Origin: Marisa cornuarietis
Taxonomy: Eukaryota > Mollusca > Gastropoda > Architaenioglossa > Ampullariidae
Assembly (NCBI GenBank): GCA_004794655.1
Contig: SMMW01000622.1
Span: forward strand, 3,533,501-3,597,500
Length of the DNA: 64,000 nt
Reading direction: 5' to 3'
The stretch's first letter is position 1. Each line of letters begins with the position of its first letter. Made by a program: the position numbers and the translations under genes. Below are positions 21,869 through 34,091 of this stretch, piece by piece. The notes beneath the pieces were generated by a model. That model was not told the origin of the DNA. It saw only the letters and a list, made by a program, of their open reading frames with translations, and searched no databases.

Positions 21869-22739
21869 AGTGCAAAGTGCACAATTTGTCCGGAATATCC
21901 GATCGAAGGTCGTTTGCTGGCATCTTTGTCCCAAACATCAGGCTACGTTTATCCGAAATTCACTTCACGCGATTGTCCAAATTTACTATGCACCTTTGCC
22001 CAAGAAAAAGGCCAGCACAGATGTGTGTGTTCATGTGCCACTTGTAGTTACTCTAGTTCCAAATACTTTTCCCAACATTTTCACCCAAATACGCTGCGGT
22101 CGCTTTTCCACCGTCTTTCTTTCTTCTGGAGTTTGTAACCTTCGTCATAATTGCTGCTGACAGTAACATAAGGTCAACATATGCTCAGAAGAGAATAGAG
22201 AAGTGGTCACGGTTATCCCTGCTAGCAAAGAGCAGATAACTTTTTAATAGGAGGCCATGTCAGCCACTCCAGGCAAAGCCTGGGCGGTATGCGATAGGTA
22301 TGCCAGCTACACTGACGACAGGGTCGTTGTCTGGACAACTAGCAGACCGACCAGCATCTTGGTACCGAGATAAACACCTGCAGGCCTGACTGCCGGGCCA
22401 AGTGCACTCTGGGATCTGGCAGCTGACAACAATTGATCCTGCACCGCTTCATCAACGCCATCTTCAGTCCTCAGGAGACCTCTAACTTCAAGCCGCTTGT
22501 GGAATTGTGTTTCAGCGCCAAGACAGCCCGTGCAGACGATAACTACCCTAATAGCACGTTGTCTTGTGCTAAGGAAGGCTTCATTATGATAATATCCATG
22601 ATATCTCTCGGGAGTCGGGCGCGCCAATAGAGACAGACGTTTCAAGTCTGCGGGGGTGGGGGTGGGTGGATCTGGGACGAGAAGGTGCTTTCTCTTCCGG
22701 TTGTCAACATCTCGGACTCAAGTCCAAGGTTTCCCACAG

Positions 22740-23010
22740 TCCATGCATCAGGTCACAAGTTTAGAGATTACATCATGTTCTAGATTTTTTCTTCAGTTCG
22801 TACATTATGTCGTCGATTTTTCAGTTTCACACATTACGCTGCAGACTATTCATTCCATCACATCCCTGTTTATAAACTCATTTATTTGGTCTCTGATTTT
22901 CCGTTCCCACAGCATGCCCTTAGTTTAAATTTCCTACATCATGCCCCCAGTTTTCAGCAAACACATCTGGTTTCCCATTTTTAAACCATCGTTCCCGATT
23001 TTAATACATT
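22740..23010 (+). repeat. Very degenerate tandem repeat, period about 30 bp
   Basis: Units share a core like GATTTTYCAGTTTCACACATTA, seen near 22781, 22816, 22897 and 22950. Strongly diverged. Confidence 0.3.
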
Positions 23011-26000
23011 GGTCTTAGAATTTCCACTGTCAATCAGGGTGCATAGTCAGGGTAAACTGAACTCCTTTTAAGTTATTTTTAAAAAATTCTTTATAGAAAT
23101 CATCAGATTCGAGTAACAGCAAATATTGAACCATTAGTGAACAGAGGGAAGTAGAACACATTATGTCCACGGCAACATGACTAGAGGTTTCTGACTGCCG
23201 TCCAGGTTATTTTAGCTCCAGCCCACACCTAAGGACCTAATCAGATTCAAACCCTGACTAGTGACTAAGGGACGTTTGGAAATCTGTACAAGAGATACCC
23301 ATGGGCAGTTCAGATTTATTATTTTACATTTACGTAATAATTTTTTTGTCACCTGCAAAAGTAATGTGAAACGGGCAGGTGGTGTTTCAAGCTGTTAAAA
23401 ATCACTGCGCATATCTGCCTCTTTTAGAAAGATGACTGCCACTTGAGTATACATGAAAGTTCGTTAGCAGTAGAACTACGACCAGCTATCTCAGTTAGAA
23501 ACACTGTTCTCGATGTACACAGTTACTTCTTTCAGAGCTTAACGAGCTAAACGTACTGTGACACGGAAGGACATTTTGATGACTTGGTCAAACATGTGGA
23601 CATACCAGTTTCAAGATGGAAGTGGCAACAAGAGAGCCTTTCCCTGATATAACCTCTCAACAGGAGACTAAAGGAAACTGGGCTTGCAATCGCAGCACGT
23701 CGTCTACACGCAAGTGCTGGAAGGTTTCCGGAGCAGCAGGCAGGGAGAGCCCAGGCTCTGTGTGTCGTGATGCCGTTGTCGCCTGAACCACACTGGTAAT
23801 GCAAGCACATCCGGGCTCTTACAGATAAACGCTTCCATTTGTTTGTGTTAATTATCTCGAGCGCTTCCTTTTGCCAGTTGTCGGTCCGCTTCTGCCGCTT
23901 CTTAGTGAAGCCGTGCGTGCTTGCATACGTGTAGGCATACCCCCCCCCCCATAAATGTGTGCGTAAGTGTGGCTATGCATTTCTATTTGCCTGTTTATCA
24001 GTCTGTCATCTTATTCTGGTCGACGTGCTCTTACATGCAACATGTTGAATAAAGACGAGATGTTCAGTCGGTCCCTTTTAGACGGCTGTATGACTTTTGA
24101 CATCCACCTCATAGATGGAGCTCATCTAGTGCGGTCAGGTAGTCGAGCAACTTTGCTTCGTGTCACGTGAGGAAGAAGCGCGCGCGTGCCGCCTTCCACA
24201 TAGGTTCCTCGTGCACGTCGAGAGAATGGCTTCCATTGCCACGCATGGGAGAGGGGGAAGAGGGTGGTGGAAGGAATTTCGATCCTATTTGACGATGCAG
24301 GTAGGTAACATCTTGTCGCGCACCATGACAGTCTTGTTTCACCTGTGTGCAGGTAAGAAACATCTGGTTCTGGTGCAGTGCTCAGCCAGTTTGTAATTTG
24401 CAAACGATGATTAAACTGACAACATGCAACGCGGAAACCGTTAAAACTAGCCCCGGTAGCTGGCCGTGCATTCAGTCCATGAGGTGGTTAGCGCTGTCTG
24501 AGCACAAACAACCTCGCGGGCGGCCGTCAGTCGGGGTCTCTGCTGTACAAAGCACTAAGCTTATCTTTCGATTATAAAGAATGGAAATAGGGATATCCAG
24601 TGTGTCACAGCTTTTATGCTGGGCAGTGGGTTGAGTTAATGGATGCCAAAGACCTTGTGAAAACTGACCTTTTTTCTGTGTTGATTTTCCTATTATTGCC
24701 TTCCTGCTTTACCTGTTGCGTTGCGCGCTAGACAGATCTGCGCGAGTCGATATCGGAGTAACCGTTAACCTCAGCATAACAAATTTTGACCTTTTTTATC
24801 GTTTATTGGCATTTATCGCATTGACTAGAAGCTTCTATTCAACACATCTCCTTCCATTTCAAGCTCTTGAATCTGTTTTTTTTCCTTTTTTGGAGTTCTG
24901 TGTTTTTTGTTTTGTTTTTGTTTTTTTCCTTTTTTGTATTAAAGTCAGGCATTTTCTACAGAGAAATTATCATAGGCTCTGAAAACGTGTGTCTCGTTCA
25001 AATTTCAAATTTCTTAAATTTGTTTGTTCTTGCGACTTGTTTCAGACATAAATTTTGCTGACAGGTGGCGAGTCGTGGATCACGCCTTATCGCACTGTTT
25101 CGTCAGTCTCCGTAAACCAGACCGTTTCGCGCGCGCCTCGCCTCGTGCAGCACGTGTGCTTGGTCAGTTGACGAGTCTCTCTGACGGACCCTCACCCAGA
25201 CAGACTAGTAGTGCCCACGGCGAGGCCTGCATGTGAACTACTGCAGACACAGACAGCCCCAGAAAACAAGCGGCACAGATATGCGATATGTGGACTCTCC
25301 CCCTCCCCACCATCGCTCATCCTTCTCTCCCCTTTATGCCTTCGCTCAGCTGATTGGCTTTTTGTCCTCGCAGATTGTTTCTGCTCTAAGCTGCAGCTGA
25401 GTGGGGTTCCTGTAAGAGCAGTAGGGGACACTGGAGGAAAATCAGCCTTGCCATCTGTCAAGGATTTCAAGAAAACAAAGATTTGTTGTTGAGGGAAATG
25501 GATGTCTGGGGAAAACCCTCAGGTCTCTTTATTTACTCCGATTTCGTCCTCCTTCTTTGTGCCAAGACGGAGGAAGTTAAAAGAGATCAAACAGAAGGTT
25601 AGAGTGAATACTTTACCGGGTTTATACACAACAGACCGGTGAAAACCGCAAGATTACCGAGATTTGGGAAATCTCGATAATAAGCAGACAAAAAAGATAA
25701 CTGTGCCTAACTGACCTCTGAAATTTTGGCGAACTTTAAGACCTGGTGGAGTAAGAAAGGGTGTTTGAAAATAGTTTTGCCAGACGTAGACCGTTCCAGA
25801 CTTGCAGACAATGAAATTAAGCAGCGTTACGTGAGAGCTGAGAGCTTGGCGAGTACTCCTATCTCGATGTTGGTAGGTAAAACATCAAGGTTGACACCGA
25901 GGTGAACGTCAACACCAAGCACGCCTTGCTGGAAGGAGAATCCTCAACTGGTGTTGGAAGCGACATTTTTTTCTGCGCCTTCCTGCTGCTAGTCGTCATT

Positions 26001-26140
26001 AGCGACCGATGGTTAGCGCCACATGTACGAGGAGCCAGAACTGAGTTTGCAGGCGACAAGTCGGGTGTGATGCTGACGGTCAGCTAAGGACAGATGTACG
26101 CATGCGTCAGCGCCATGATCAGCGCCATGTGCCGCGACGA
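23010..26140. other. Intergenic, no gene supported
   Basis: Contains a possible tRNA-like fragment near 24480 (GAGGTGGTTAGCGCTGTC), T-rich low complexity at 24880-24935, and a GC-richer patch at 25060-25400 with an inverted CCAAT box (GCTGATTGGC near 25347). That patch might be promoter DNA, but no exon was recognised. Confidence 0.3.
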
Positions 26141-26370
26141 GAGGTGAGTGTGTGTGGAGAGGGGATAGTGTCTGTGGACAGTGGTGTCTATGTGTGGAGA
26201 GAGGTGAGTGTCTGTGGAGAGTGGTATCTGTGTGTGGAGAGAGGTGAGTGTCTGTGTGGAGAGTGGTGTCTGTGTATGGAGAGAGGTGAGTGTATATGTG
26301 TGGAGAGTGGTGTCTGTGTGGGGAGAGAAGTGAGTGTCTACGAAGAGTGGTGTTTTTGTGTGGGATTTCT
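26141..26370 (+). repeat. Minisatellite, period 40-44 bp
   Basis: The core GAGGTGAGTGTCTGTG, then GAGAGTGGTGTCTGTG, recurs with starts at 26141, 26201, 26241, 26283 and 26327 (a G-to-A change in the last). Unit length varies through gain or loss of TGTG and GAGA steps. Confidence 0.85.
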
Positions 26371-26767
26371 CGTAAGAGGCAAATACCTTTCTGGAAAATG
26401 TGTCTGTAGAGAAGAGGGGAATGTGTGTATATGAAGTGTCTTTGAAGAAGAGATGAGTGTCTCTGTAGAGTAGACGTGTCTCTGTGGTGTGTCTAAGGGA
26501 AAAAGTCAAGTGTGTGGAAAAAAAGTGGTGGGCTTTGTGGAAAAAGGCCCGTAGAGAAACTTTGTCGTGTCTGAAACTCAAAAGATCTTCATCAAAAGTA
26601 AGCTTAGCCGTGTGCAAAATTTTTATCATTAAGTTCTGGGGACATCTTATTAGTCGTAGTGTTTACATTATCGTTGCTCTCAAGCTGAAGTTATTTTGAA
26701 CTATATTTCTTTTTTACTCTCAAGCTTTTCACTGCGTTTGCGAGAGAGGGAGCGCGCCAGAGAGAGA

Positions 26768-26812
26768 GATGTGTGTGTGTGTGTGTGTGCGTGCGCGCGC
26801 GTGTGTGTCCGT
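26768..26812. repeat. GT microsatellite with GC steps
   Basis: A GT run changes into GTGCGTGCGCGCGCG and then back to GTGTGT. Confidence 0.9.
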
Positions 26813-26814
26813 GC

Positions 26815-28150
26815 ATGAGTGTCTGATAATCTTGCTCTTAATTGTCGGAATTTTGGTATACGAGGGTTTTCCGCACGCTCAAACTCTCTGTATAAGAATC
26901 TCCTTTACATCCAGTTTAGGAGGATCAATTAACGAATCTTTAAACAGTGCTTTCTTGTGTTCATACAGCCATAAGAGTTTAACTTAAGGATTACAAGTCC
27001 TCTCGTACCTAATTAAGCGACGGTCTCACAAAAACTCTTGCTATAATTACCGAGAGTTATTTTCTTTGAAACACTTTTCGTCGTTTACGTATCATCCCAT
27101 CAGACATTTTTTCACAGATTTGTTCGCTTATGTTTGTTTATGATTTGCTGTGTATTGGCTTTAACGTTTTACAAAAAGAAACCGATCTGTACTAACAGAT
27201 TTATTTTTTACTCTTATATAGAAATGCGTTCTGTGGAAAAATCAAAGCTGATAAAGCTAGCGGGGAACTTTTGTGAAAACTGTTATGTAACCTACAGTTT
27301 GAATCTGTAAGCACTGCTTGAGCCAAAGGTTAATCGTTTCCAGTTTGTCGCCTGCCTGAGCTTTAGTTTAAATTCTTCCCAACACTTTGTTGTCAGTAGC
27401 TGTACACCTCAAAGATATACCAACTAGCCTCGTGATGAAAGGTGGCTCTTGCTTTATAAAATGAAGAAATGAACACAAAACCTGGTTGTAATATAAAGTT
27501 TTTGGTACAGTATGTCTTTGTGTTTTCATATTTTCGTGTCTTGTGTCCCACACTTGTGTCATGTTTTCATGTCTTGGCTCCCACATTTGCTTCTTGATTC
27601 TGGTCTTTCCTTCATGTTTTTATGTGTTGGCTTTATGCATCCTTCCTTTGATCAAACCGGTTTTTCCCCTGTTTCCTGCGGTTGGCCAGTCTTTTTTCTA
27701 GTCATCCACTTAGTATGATCATGCAGCAACAAAACGCAGCGCCCAAAGCTACTGATCTTTTTTTACGGGGGAAAAAATCTTCCAGCAGCAAACCGCTTCG
27801 TGCAGAACACACTGCCGTCCGTTGTGGTGCACCCACACAAGCGCCGCCATGTGATTGATGGGATTTCACAGACGGCTACAGAAGGCCGAAAGGTCTGATG
27901 ACTTTCTTGGCTTCCACGCCGATGGTGACAGGCGCCGAGACCGACACCCACTGAATCGGTCTGCAACTGGAGAATATTCCGCAATGCATGGCCATTCGGT
28001 CGGTTTGTATGAAGAGAAGGGACAGTGACCCAGGGTCGACTGTGAAGGTGAAGGTCGCTTAGCACTCGGGAGGTCATCGAACGATGCTGCTGTTCCTGAA
28101 CAACGTTTGTGAGGTCATGCTGTGCGCTGTATCGGTTTGACCGCTTGTGC
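26815..28150. other. Intergenic with a GC-rich patch
   Basis: 27760-28130 is clearly richer in GC than its flanks and holds open frames on both strands that resemble no known protein. No splice structure is convincing. Confidence 0.3.
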
Positions 28151-28155
28151 ACAAT

Positions 28156-28157
28156 AA

Positions 28158-28186
<29 letters not shown>
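28156..28186. repeat. GT microsatellite
   Basis: About 15 GT units. Confidence 0.95.
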
Positions 28187-28188
<2 letters not shown>

Positions 28189-28189
28189 C

Positions 28190-29580
28190 GTGCGCACGTG
28201 CGTTCATGCGTGTCGTTCGCTCAGTTTGTCATCATTTGTCCCTCAGGATAGCGGGCTGTCGAAATTAAACAGCAACGCCACACGCTGTTCGGAAACACTC
28301 AATTCGTAAAATGGACTTGCCGGTAAAAGCCGTTTCATGAAAACCAAACGGTCGATTGTGCCAGAGAGAGAGAGAGAGACACACAGATATAGAGACACGG
28401 AGAGTGAGGGGAGAAAGAGAATGTAAAGGAAGTAGAGAGGGAAAGAGGGAGAGTAATGAAGACGACAGGAGGGCATGGCAGAAAGGGGGATGGGTGGGAT
28501 GGGACAGCATTTAGAACCATGCCCCGGTCTGCACGCGCATGACAGAATGCGCTTCAGTTATCTTCCCGCCAGCTCGGTCACCACTTCTAACATTCAGCTG
28601 TGCACAAAAACACTAAGACGTTTCTTCATTAATTCATAATATGCATCACTGGAATAAGAAAACGGAAGCAGCATCGCTATTCTGGTGAGCGGTATGATGA
28701 CGCTAGGAGGATGGCGGGAAGTGCACCTCATAATTTGCCAGAAGACCAGAGACCCTTTATCAGTCGTCTAGGACTCTAGGCGACAGGGTCGCGTGACAAT
28801 GCATCCACTGGGGAAGTTCGCGACTCGTCGAGCTCTGGTGTTTGTTTCCTCTCTCCTAATCGTTTTCCAGAATCTTCCAGTAAGAAGTAAGATAAGACTT
28901 TATTTATCTTGCTAAATATGTCACCTCAGTTAAAGGTTTACTCATTACTGGATAAAAGCTTTTATTCAAATGAGTTGATTTTACTCATTATAAAATAATT
29001 AAAAAATAGTTAAAATTTAGGTCAGTCCACTTGTACTATTTTAAATCTCAACGTATTTTTAAAGCAAACCTAAGAAAGTGCGCAGGTCTGGGCGTGCGTG
29101 CTATGTTGTGTTATTTCCATCAGCAGACCAAAATTCTGAGGACTGGACAATGCCGACTACGCTCAAGCAAGTACCACGTGTGAGGCTGTCACACACTGTA
29201 AACTTCCCATGACCACAGAACACTGACCACATCTTGTAGTTCTACCCATTACTCCAAACAGGCACAGACACAGCTGTGGCCTCGGGGAGCCACACTGGCA
29301 GAGAAAATAGGGGCACTCAAGGAAACCTAGAAAAGGCAACCCCGTTCGTTCTAATGACAAAACTAAAGCCTGACAGCCATGTTTGGAACTCTGAAGAAGA
29401 AGTTCTGTTCACTTGTTTGCAGATCTGAGCATAACTGCACATGTGACGCGAGTTTGCCTTTAAAGACAGGGGCCGTTAAACGTGCAGATGACAGGAATAA
29501 GTTGGAGCCATCGACTAGACTGCCAATAACTGCTCGATGTTATTCGTGCAATGCCTTTATGATCGGTTTACCTGCAGCCT
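28190..29580. other. Intergenic, simple repeats
   Basis: Holds a GA/CA tract at 28362-28410 and a purine-rich stretch to about 28500. No gene supported. Confidence 0.4.
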
Positions 29581-29587
29581 ACAAATG

Positions 29588-29588
29588 C

Positions 29589-29634
<46 letters not shown>
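29588..29634. repeat. TTG microsatellite
   Basis: About 15 TTG units. Confidence 0.95.
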
Positions 29635-29816
29635 GGGTTTTTTCAACCTGCAGTTTTCTAGTTGTTGGCGGGTGTCTTTATTTGAATCCTGTGGTCGTAG
29701 AATAAGGTGACTTGATGATGCTGGAGGCAATCTAAAAAAGAATAACCTCGACCAGCTGTTGGATCAGCCACCGGAAGGCGCGAACACACAACTCCGAGAC
29801 CCCAGAGCCCTAACAG

Positions 29817-30098
29817 AGCCCAGATCCCAAAAGACTTCCTGGGAATAAAATAGATGCATCAAGTAAGCACGAAGCCCTCGCCTTTTCCTGTGATCTGCAT
29901 CGTGGTGTCTCTCGGGAACGTGTATCAGGAAGTATGCAGGCGTCCAAGTTCCAACAAGAGTTTCTAATGACGGCGGTGGAGGCTGTAGTAAGGTGTAATG
30001 CACCAGCGGCATCACAGCAGTCGCTCTCCGAGGAACCGGAAAACCTCCACGACAGGCCGTGCGTTTTAAAAAGAAAACGTGCCACGCAGGGGTTTTAA
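29817..30098 (+). CDS. Candidate terminal exon, function unknown
   Basis: A 94-codon frame follows an acceptor-like CCCTAACAG and ends with TAA at 30096-30098. AATAAA lies at 30137-30142, about 40 nt later, which is the layout of a last exon. The product is polar and basic at its end (VLKRKRATQGF), with ALAFSCDLHRGVSRERVSG earlier. An internal ATG at 29934 would give 54 residues. No family was recognised. The opposite strand is also open through this GC-rich patch, so chance remains likely. Confidence 0.25.
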   Translation, partial: SPDPKRLPGNKIDASSKHEALAFSCDLHRGVSRERVSGSMQASKFQQEFLMTAVEAVVRCNAPAASQQSLSEEPENLHDRPCVLKRKRATQGF

Positions 30099-30779
30099 AT
30101 ATTGGAGGCTGGCTTGAAATTTTTACAATAAGATAAAATAAAACCTGCTCGTTTGACAGAAGGTCACTAGGAATGCGTGTTTGGTCGGAAAACGAAAGAA
30201 CTCGCAAGGTGAAAACATGAAATATCGACGAGTTCTGAATTCTCGACACAATTTCTCTTTTTATTATTAAAAAAAATTGTTCGTATTATGACTGCTGTTT
30301 TTTTCCTGTTTTGCTTTTTTTTTTTTACTTCTTAGTGTATATAGAATCGGAGTCTCCGGGGAAAATATAAGCACAAAGATTCGTTAAAGTTCAATAAAAA
30401 TCCATTTAAAATCCTTTAACAATAGGGTGATGTCAGCAGGTGTTGTCACATCTCCGAGGTGGACAGTAAATAAGGAGGTGTAACCGAGTGTAACCGCTTT
30501 ATTTTAGAGTGGCTAGTTATTAGCAGTTACTCAAAGTGAAAAGTAACAAGTTTGTGGAGGTGGGTTTGTGGGGGCGTGCATGTGTGTGTGTCATTTATTG
30601 ACATCACATTGGGTTCCCGTCAAGGGTTCAGTCATCAATATTCAAAAAATAATACATTGGATCGTTAAGTATTTAAGATATTGAAAATATGTAGTCTTTA
30701 TCTCACTATATAAATACAATTATCTAAATACCATTGTCATGAGTTTATATAGTAAGTGGTAAAGCCTTCTCTATGGGGT

Positions 30780-32560
30780 ACAGAAATAATGAGCGGCCCC
30801 ATAGTACACGTGTGTACGTGAACGTACCCACACAAAATCACTCGTTGTATAACAATCAATATTATTTTGGTATATATTGTTTAAAAACAGCATCACACAA
30901 TTTAAAAACTCTAAATAGTAAACGTGAAATCTGCCTAATGGTTTCATCAGAGGTGTCTCCCATGACCTGTGACACGGTGTCTGGGTCTGTATTATTAGCG
31001 TTTGAAGATCGCTACTTGAATATGACTAAGTGCAACGTCATCAGCAAATAATAATATTAACAGCTGTACCACATCCGGGATAAGCTATATACAATGCACA
31101 CCAATGCTACATATTTCTACCGCAAGTTAGTTAATAAAGGAGAACAATATGGGTGAAAGGGTACATCCTTGTCTGACTCCTACCGGACAGTCTATCCAAT
31201 TCGTAAGAGTATCTTTTCATCTTATAGAAAATTTAACATTTTCGTACAACTGACTACTGTAGTTTGGAGAAGATGCCATAGAATATTTCGATTTATGGTA
31301 TCAAAAGCTTTCTTAAAATCAACAAAACAAACGTACATCTTTCCGGAATTTTTCAACAAGTACTTCTGTACAACTGAATAAAGCACAAAAATATTATCAA
31401 TGGTGGAGCGTCCTGATCGAAAGCCGCTTTCTTCTACAATTCTCTTGTTGTCTTCAACCCAATCTGTAAGTCTTTTGTTTAAAATATGGGAAAATACTTT
31501 ACTTAAGACGCTAAGGAGTGTTATATCCCTGTAATTGTCCGGATTATCACAACCACCACTTTATGCAGTGGTATGACAATAGCACCTCTCCATACCTCAG
31601 GCGACTGGGCGGCTCAAATATTCTGTTGAAAAGTAGGACAAGGAATAATGATATAGCTCTTATAGCACCCTTTAGCATCTCCACCGATATGCCATATGGG
31701 CCTGTGGCTTTACCTGATTTCAGGTGCTTTACTGCGCCTTGAATCTCTTCCACCGATATTGGCTTATCAGGAGATTCTACACCAGTCACTAGGTTGGGTA
31801 AGTGGAGGGATCACCTTTCATGATTCGTTGAAAATGTAGTAACCAATGCTCTTTATCGATAGCGGGTTCAGGGGTAAGTTTATTGACAACGGCTTTAACC
31901 CCACGCCAGAATGCCTGAGAACTGGGTAAGTTCGACATTAAAGACATGTAATGATAGAAAGATGATAAAGAGGATATCTTTTCCTGCTTAACTTGCCTAC
32001 GCTTATCTCTTATCAATTTCCTCTACTTTTTCCTATTCTCTGTGTTTATTTTCCTGTGGTGTTTTCCTCCTGAACGAAGAAATTTCCTGAGATATTTTTA
32101 GCTTCTCTTCTAGTCATATGCCACTTAGCGTCGAACCACCTGCTGTTGTTATATCCTTTACATACCGTTCGCTTCATACACTTTGAGACAAGGAGAAGCC
32201 CGGTTGTCAGTCAATCAGCTGCTTCATCAACAAATGTTTCGATAGCGCTAATCGCTTCTGCCATTGTCTTTCCAAAACTTTCAGTTTGCAAAGCTTTTAG
32301 AAATAGGCGTTTCTATCACTATTCCATATTCGACCATAGCTTTACTCTTGGTATCGCTTTGCGTGTCTACATGGTTTAAAGTGAGTTCCAGGGGGAGATG
32401 TTTTGGCTCCAAACGTTCTGCCATAACTACCTGTAGGGAAAATATAGGTAAAATGGCCTACTTTGTCTCCTGGACATCCACCGTTCAAAATAGTACGATC
32501 ACGGGTTGCACAAAATTCTAACAGTATTCTACCGAAGTGTGAAACTGTCTGATCTTGAGA
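30780..32560 (-). mobile_element. Decayed LINE with endonuclease and reverse-transcriptase remains
   Basis: Read on the minus strand from 32560 down: an endonuclease fragment (GRILLEFCATRDRTILNGG, GDKVGHFTYI), the linker (WRGVKAVVNKLTPEPAIDKE), RT start (ISVEEIQGAVKHLKSGKATG), RT core (NYRDITLLSVLSKVF, SGFRSGRSTIDNIF, VCFVDFKKAFDTI), then CPVGVRQGCTLSPILFSF and the catalytic FADD at 31037-31048. Many stops and frameshifts separate these pieces. No ends or target-site duplication were found. It is a different lineage from copies A-C and from the element at 42.3 kb. Confidence 0.9.
31037..32016 (-). pseudogene. Reverse transcriptase pseudogene
   Basis: The RT part of the element at 30780-32560. 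Conserved blocks appear in the right order but in different frames. The catalytic aspartates of YVCFVDFKKAFD and FADD remain. It cannot make a full enzyme. Confidence 0.85.
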
Positions 32561-32949
32561 GGTTCGGGAGAAAAAGAGAGAGTATATCGTCCTTTTTATC
32601 GACAGAGAATGCCATGCAGGTCGGCATGATGGGAAAGGCGATATTTCCCGACATCAAAGGTCATTGTTCTACACTTACAAAGCCAGAGATCGTTCTAATC
32701 CGCAAATCATGCTCAGATATTGACTACAAGCTGGTTATTTTTTTTAAAACCCCGTTGGGGAGTAGAAAGGGGGAAAAGTTTCAAAGGCAAAAAAAAAAAA
32801 AAAAGAGAGAGAGATCAATTTTGATAAAAATTATATCAACAGTCTGCTGGCTGTCTTTTTTTTTTTTCTCTTTTACAACCACTTGGGCGACTAACCTGTT
32901 TACGCATGTGCGAACAGTCAAACGCGGTTGCCAACTTAACAAACCTAAC

Positions 32950-33275
32950 AACTGATTTTGTTTAATCAGTAATTCTGTCCAAAATAAAGGCCTACGCAAA
33001 AACCTTACCCCTAACCCTAAACCTAACCCCAAAATATCATATCTTAATCGTATGTTGAACTATCACGCTAAATTACAAAAGCGCGCGCGCTGTACAAAAC
33101 AAAACCAAAATAAAATCAAAGCAAGTATACAAAAAAAAAATCCACCAAAACAACCCTACTGCGTTTACTCTAAAAACCACTCACTTGACCCTTCACACTT
33201 TAGCAGCTTCAATAAAAGCAATCACCAGTTATTTGAAGTAATGCATTATCCTTCGACACCATGAAAAATTACAAA
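32950..33275 (-). mobile_element. SINE-like repeat, copy 1 (decayed head)
   Basis: Matches 34670-34990 in order: TTCTGTCCAAAATAAAGGCC, a CCTAACCC-rich block, AAAACCACTC, TAGCAGCTTC, AAAAGCAATCA and TTGAAGTA. The tRNA-like head is clear in copy 2 but worn here. Confidence 0.6.
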
Positions 33276-33631
33276 GATGGTGTTTGCATTGCAAAAGTTG
33301 ACGTTCGGTGACCAACAAAACACAGCTGGTCATGGGTTGAGGGCTCACTTCTCGTCTCTGGCTCGCCAAATGTTTGTGTTGAACGTGTAACAGGTTTGAG
33401 GGCTAGACTACATCGTTGAAACATCGGCCGAGTTGCTGACTTGAGCGTTAAGGCTTACAACCAGAATTGTTCTGGGCAATAAAGGGACATAAATGTGCTG
33501 CTACTGGTTTGCACAAATACAATGGTATTCTACCCCTTGCCTGCTTGTAGTGGTTCACCATCCGTGCAGATGAAAACTGTCTCTCTAACCTGGCGACGGA
33601 CGCATTTCCAATTAATGGCGACTCCCTAAAC

Positions 33632-34091
33632 CAGGGGTAGCCAACACGGTGCCCGGATCACCTGGTCGCCCGCATGGACCATGTGTGTTGCCCGCGGGGC
33701 ATGTTATAAATATTGTTGCAAAAGTGTTAATTTGTACAAAAATGTAACAGGTTAAAATGCTTAAAATGTGTTCATACAAAACAGTCAAGAAACATTTACA
33801 AAGCTATCAGAGATGTGGTAACCCTGACTTAAAATGTTGAAATAGATTGATATTAACAGAAATAAATAACGTTGTGTTTTAAATATATTTTTGTCATTTA
33901 TCATTAATATATTGTGAGGAATCAACAACACTATCGTGATCAGACAGTCTCTTCAGATATTTTTTTTATTAATTATTGAAGGTGAACTGTGCAACTTTGT
34001 TACTCAGTAAGTTTGTATCAAACAAGTAGTTCCTCGTATTACTCGGTACCCTTGAAGTAGCTCTCAGTGTCAAAAAGGTTGGTGACCTCTG
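33632..34091 (+). mobile_element. Non-autonomous hAT element (MITE) with target-site duplication
   Basis: The left end CAGGGGTAGCCAAC and the right end, reverse complement CAGAGGTCACCAAC, are imperfect hAT-type terminal inverted repeats. The flanks are CCCTAAAC (33624-33631) and CTCTAAAC (34092-34099), an 8-bp target-site duplication with one change and central TA, as in Buster-type hAT insertions. The inside is AT-rich and 460 bp in all, with no transposase frame, so an autonomous relative must have moved it. Confidence 0.85.

Noticed and set aside
26084..26629. 181-codon minus-strand frame rich in His, Thr, Ser and Pro
   Set aside because: It is the antisense of the GTGAGTGT minisatellite at 26141-26370; the frame is a by-product of the low-complexity repeat.
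27763..28197. 144-codon minus-strand frame in a GC-rich patch
   Set aside because: It begins next to and partly within a GT microsatellite; the rest has no known domain.
29764..30249. 161-codon minus-strand frame
   Set aside because: It starts with TTG and lies antisense to the better supported plus-strand candidate exon at 29817-30098.
33001..33030. Telomere-like CCTAACCC steps
   Set aside because: Only a few imperfect units, inside a SINE family also present at 34670-34990.
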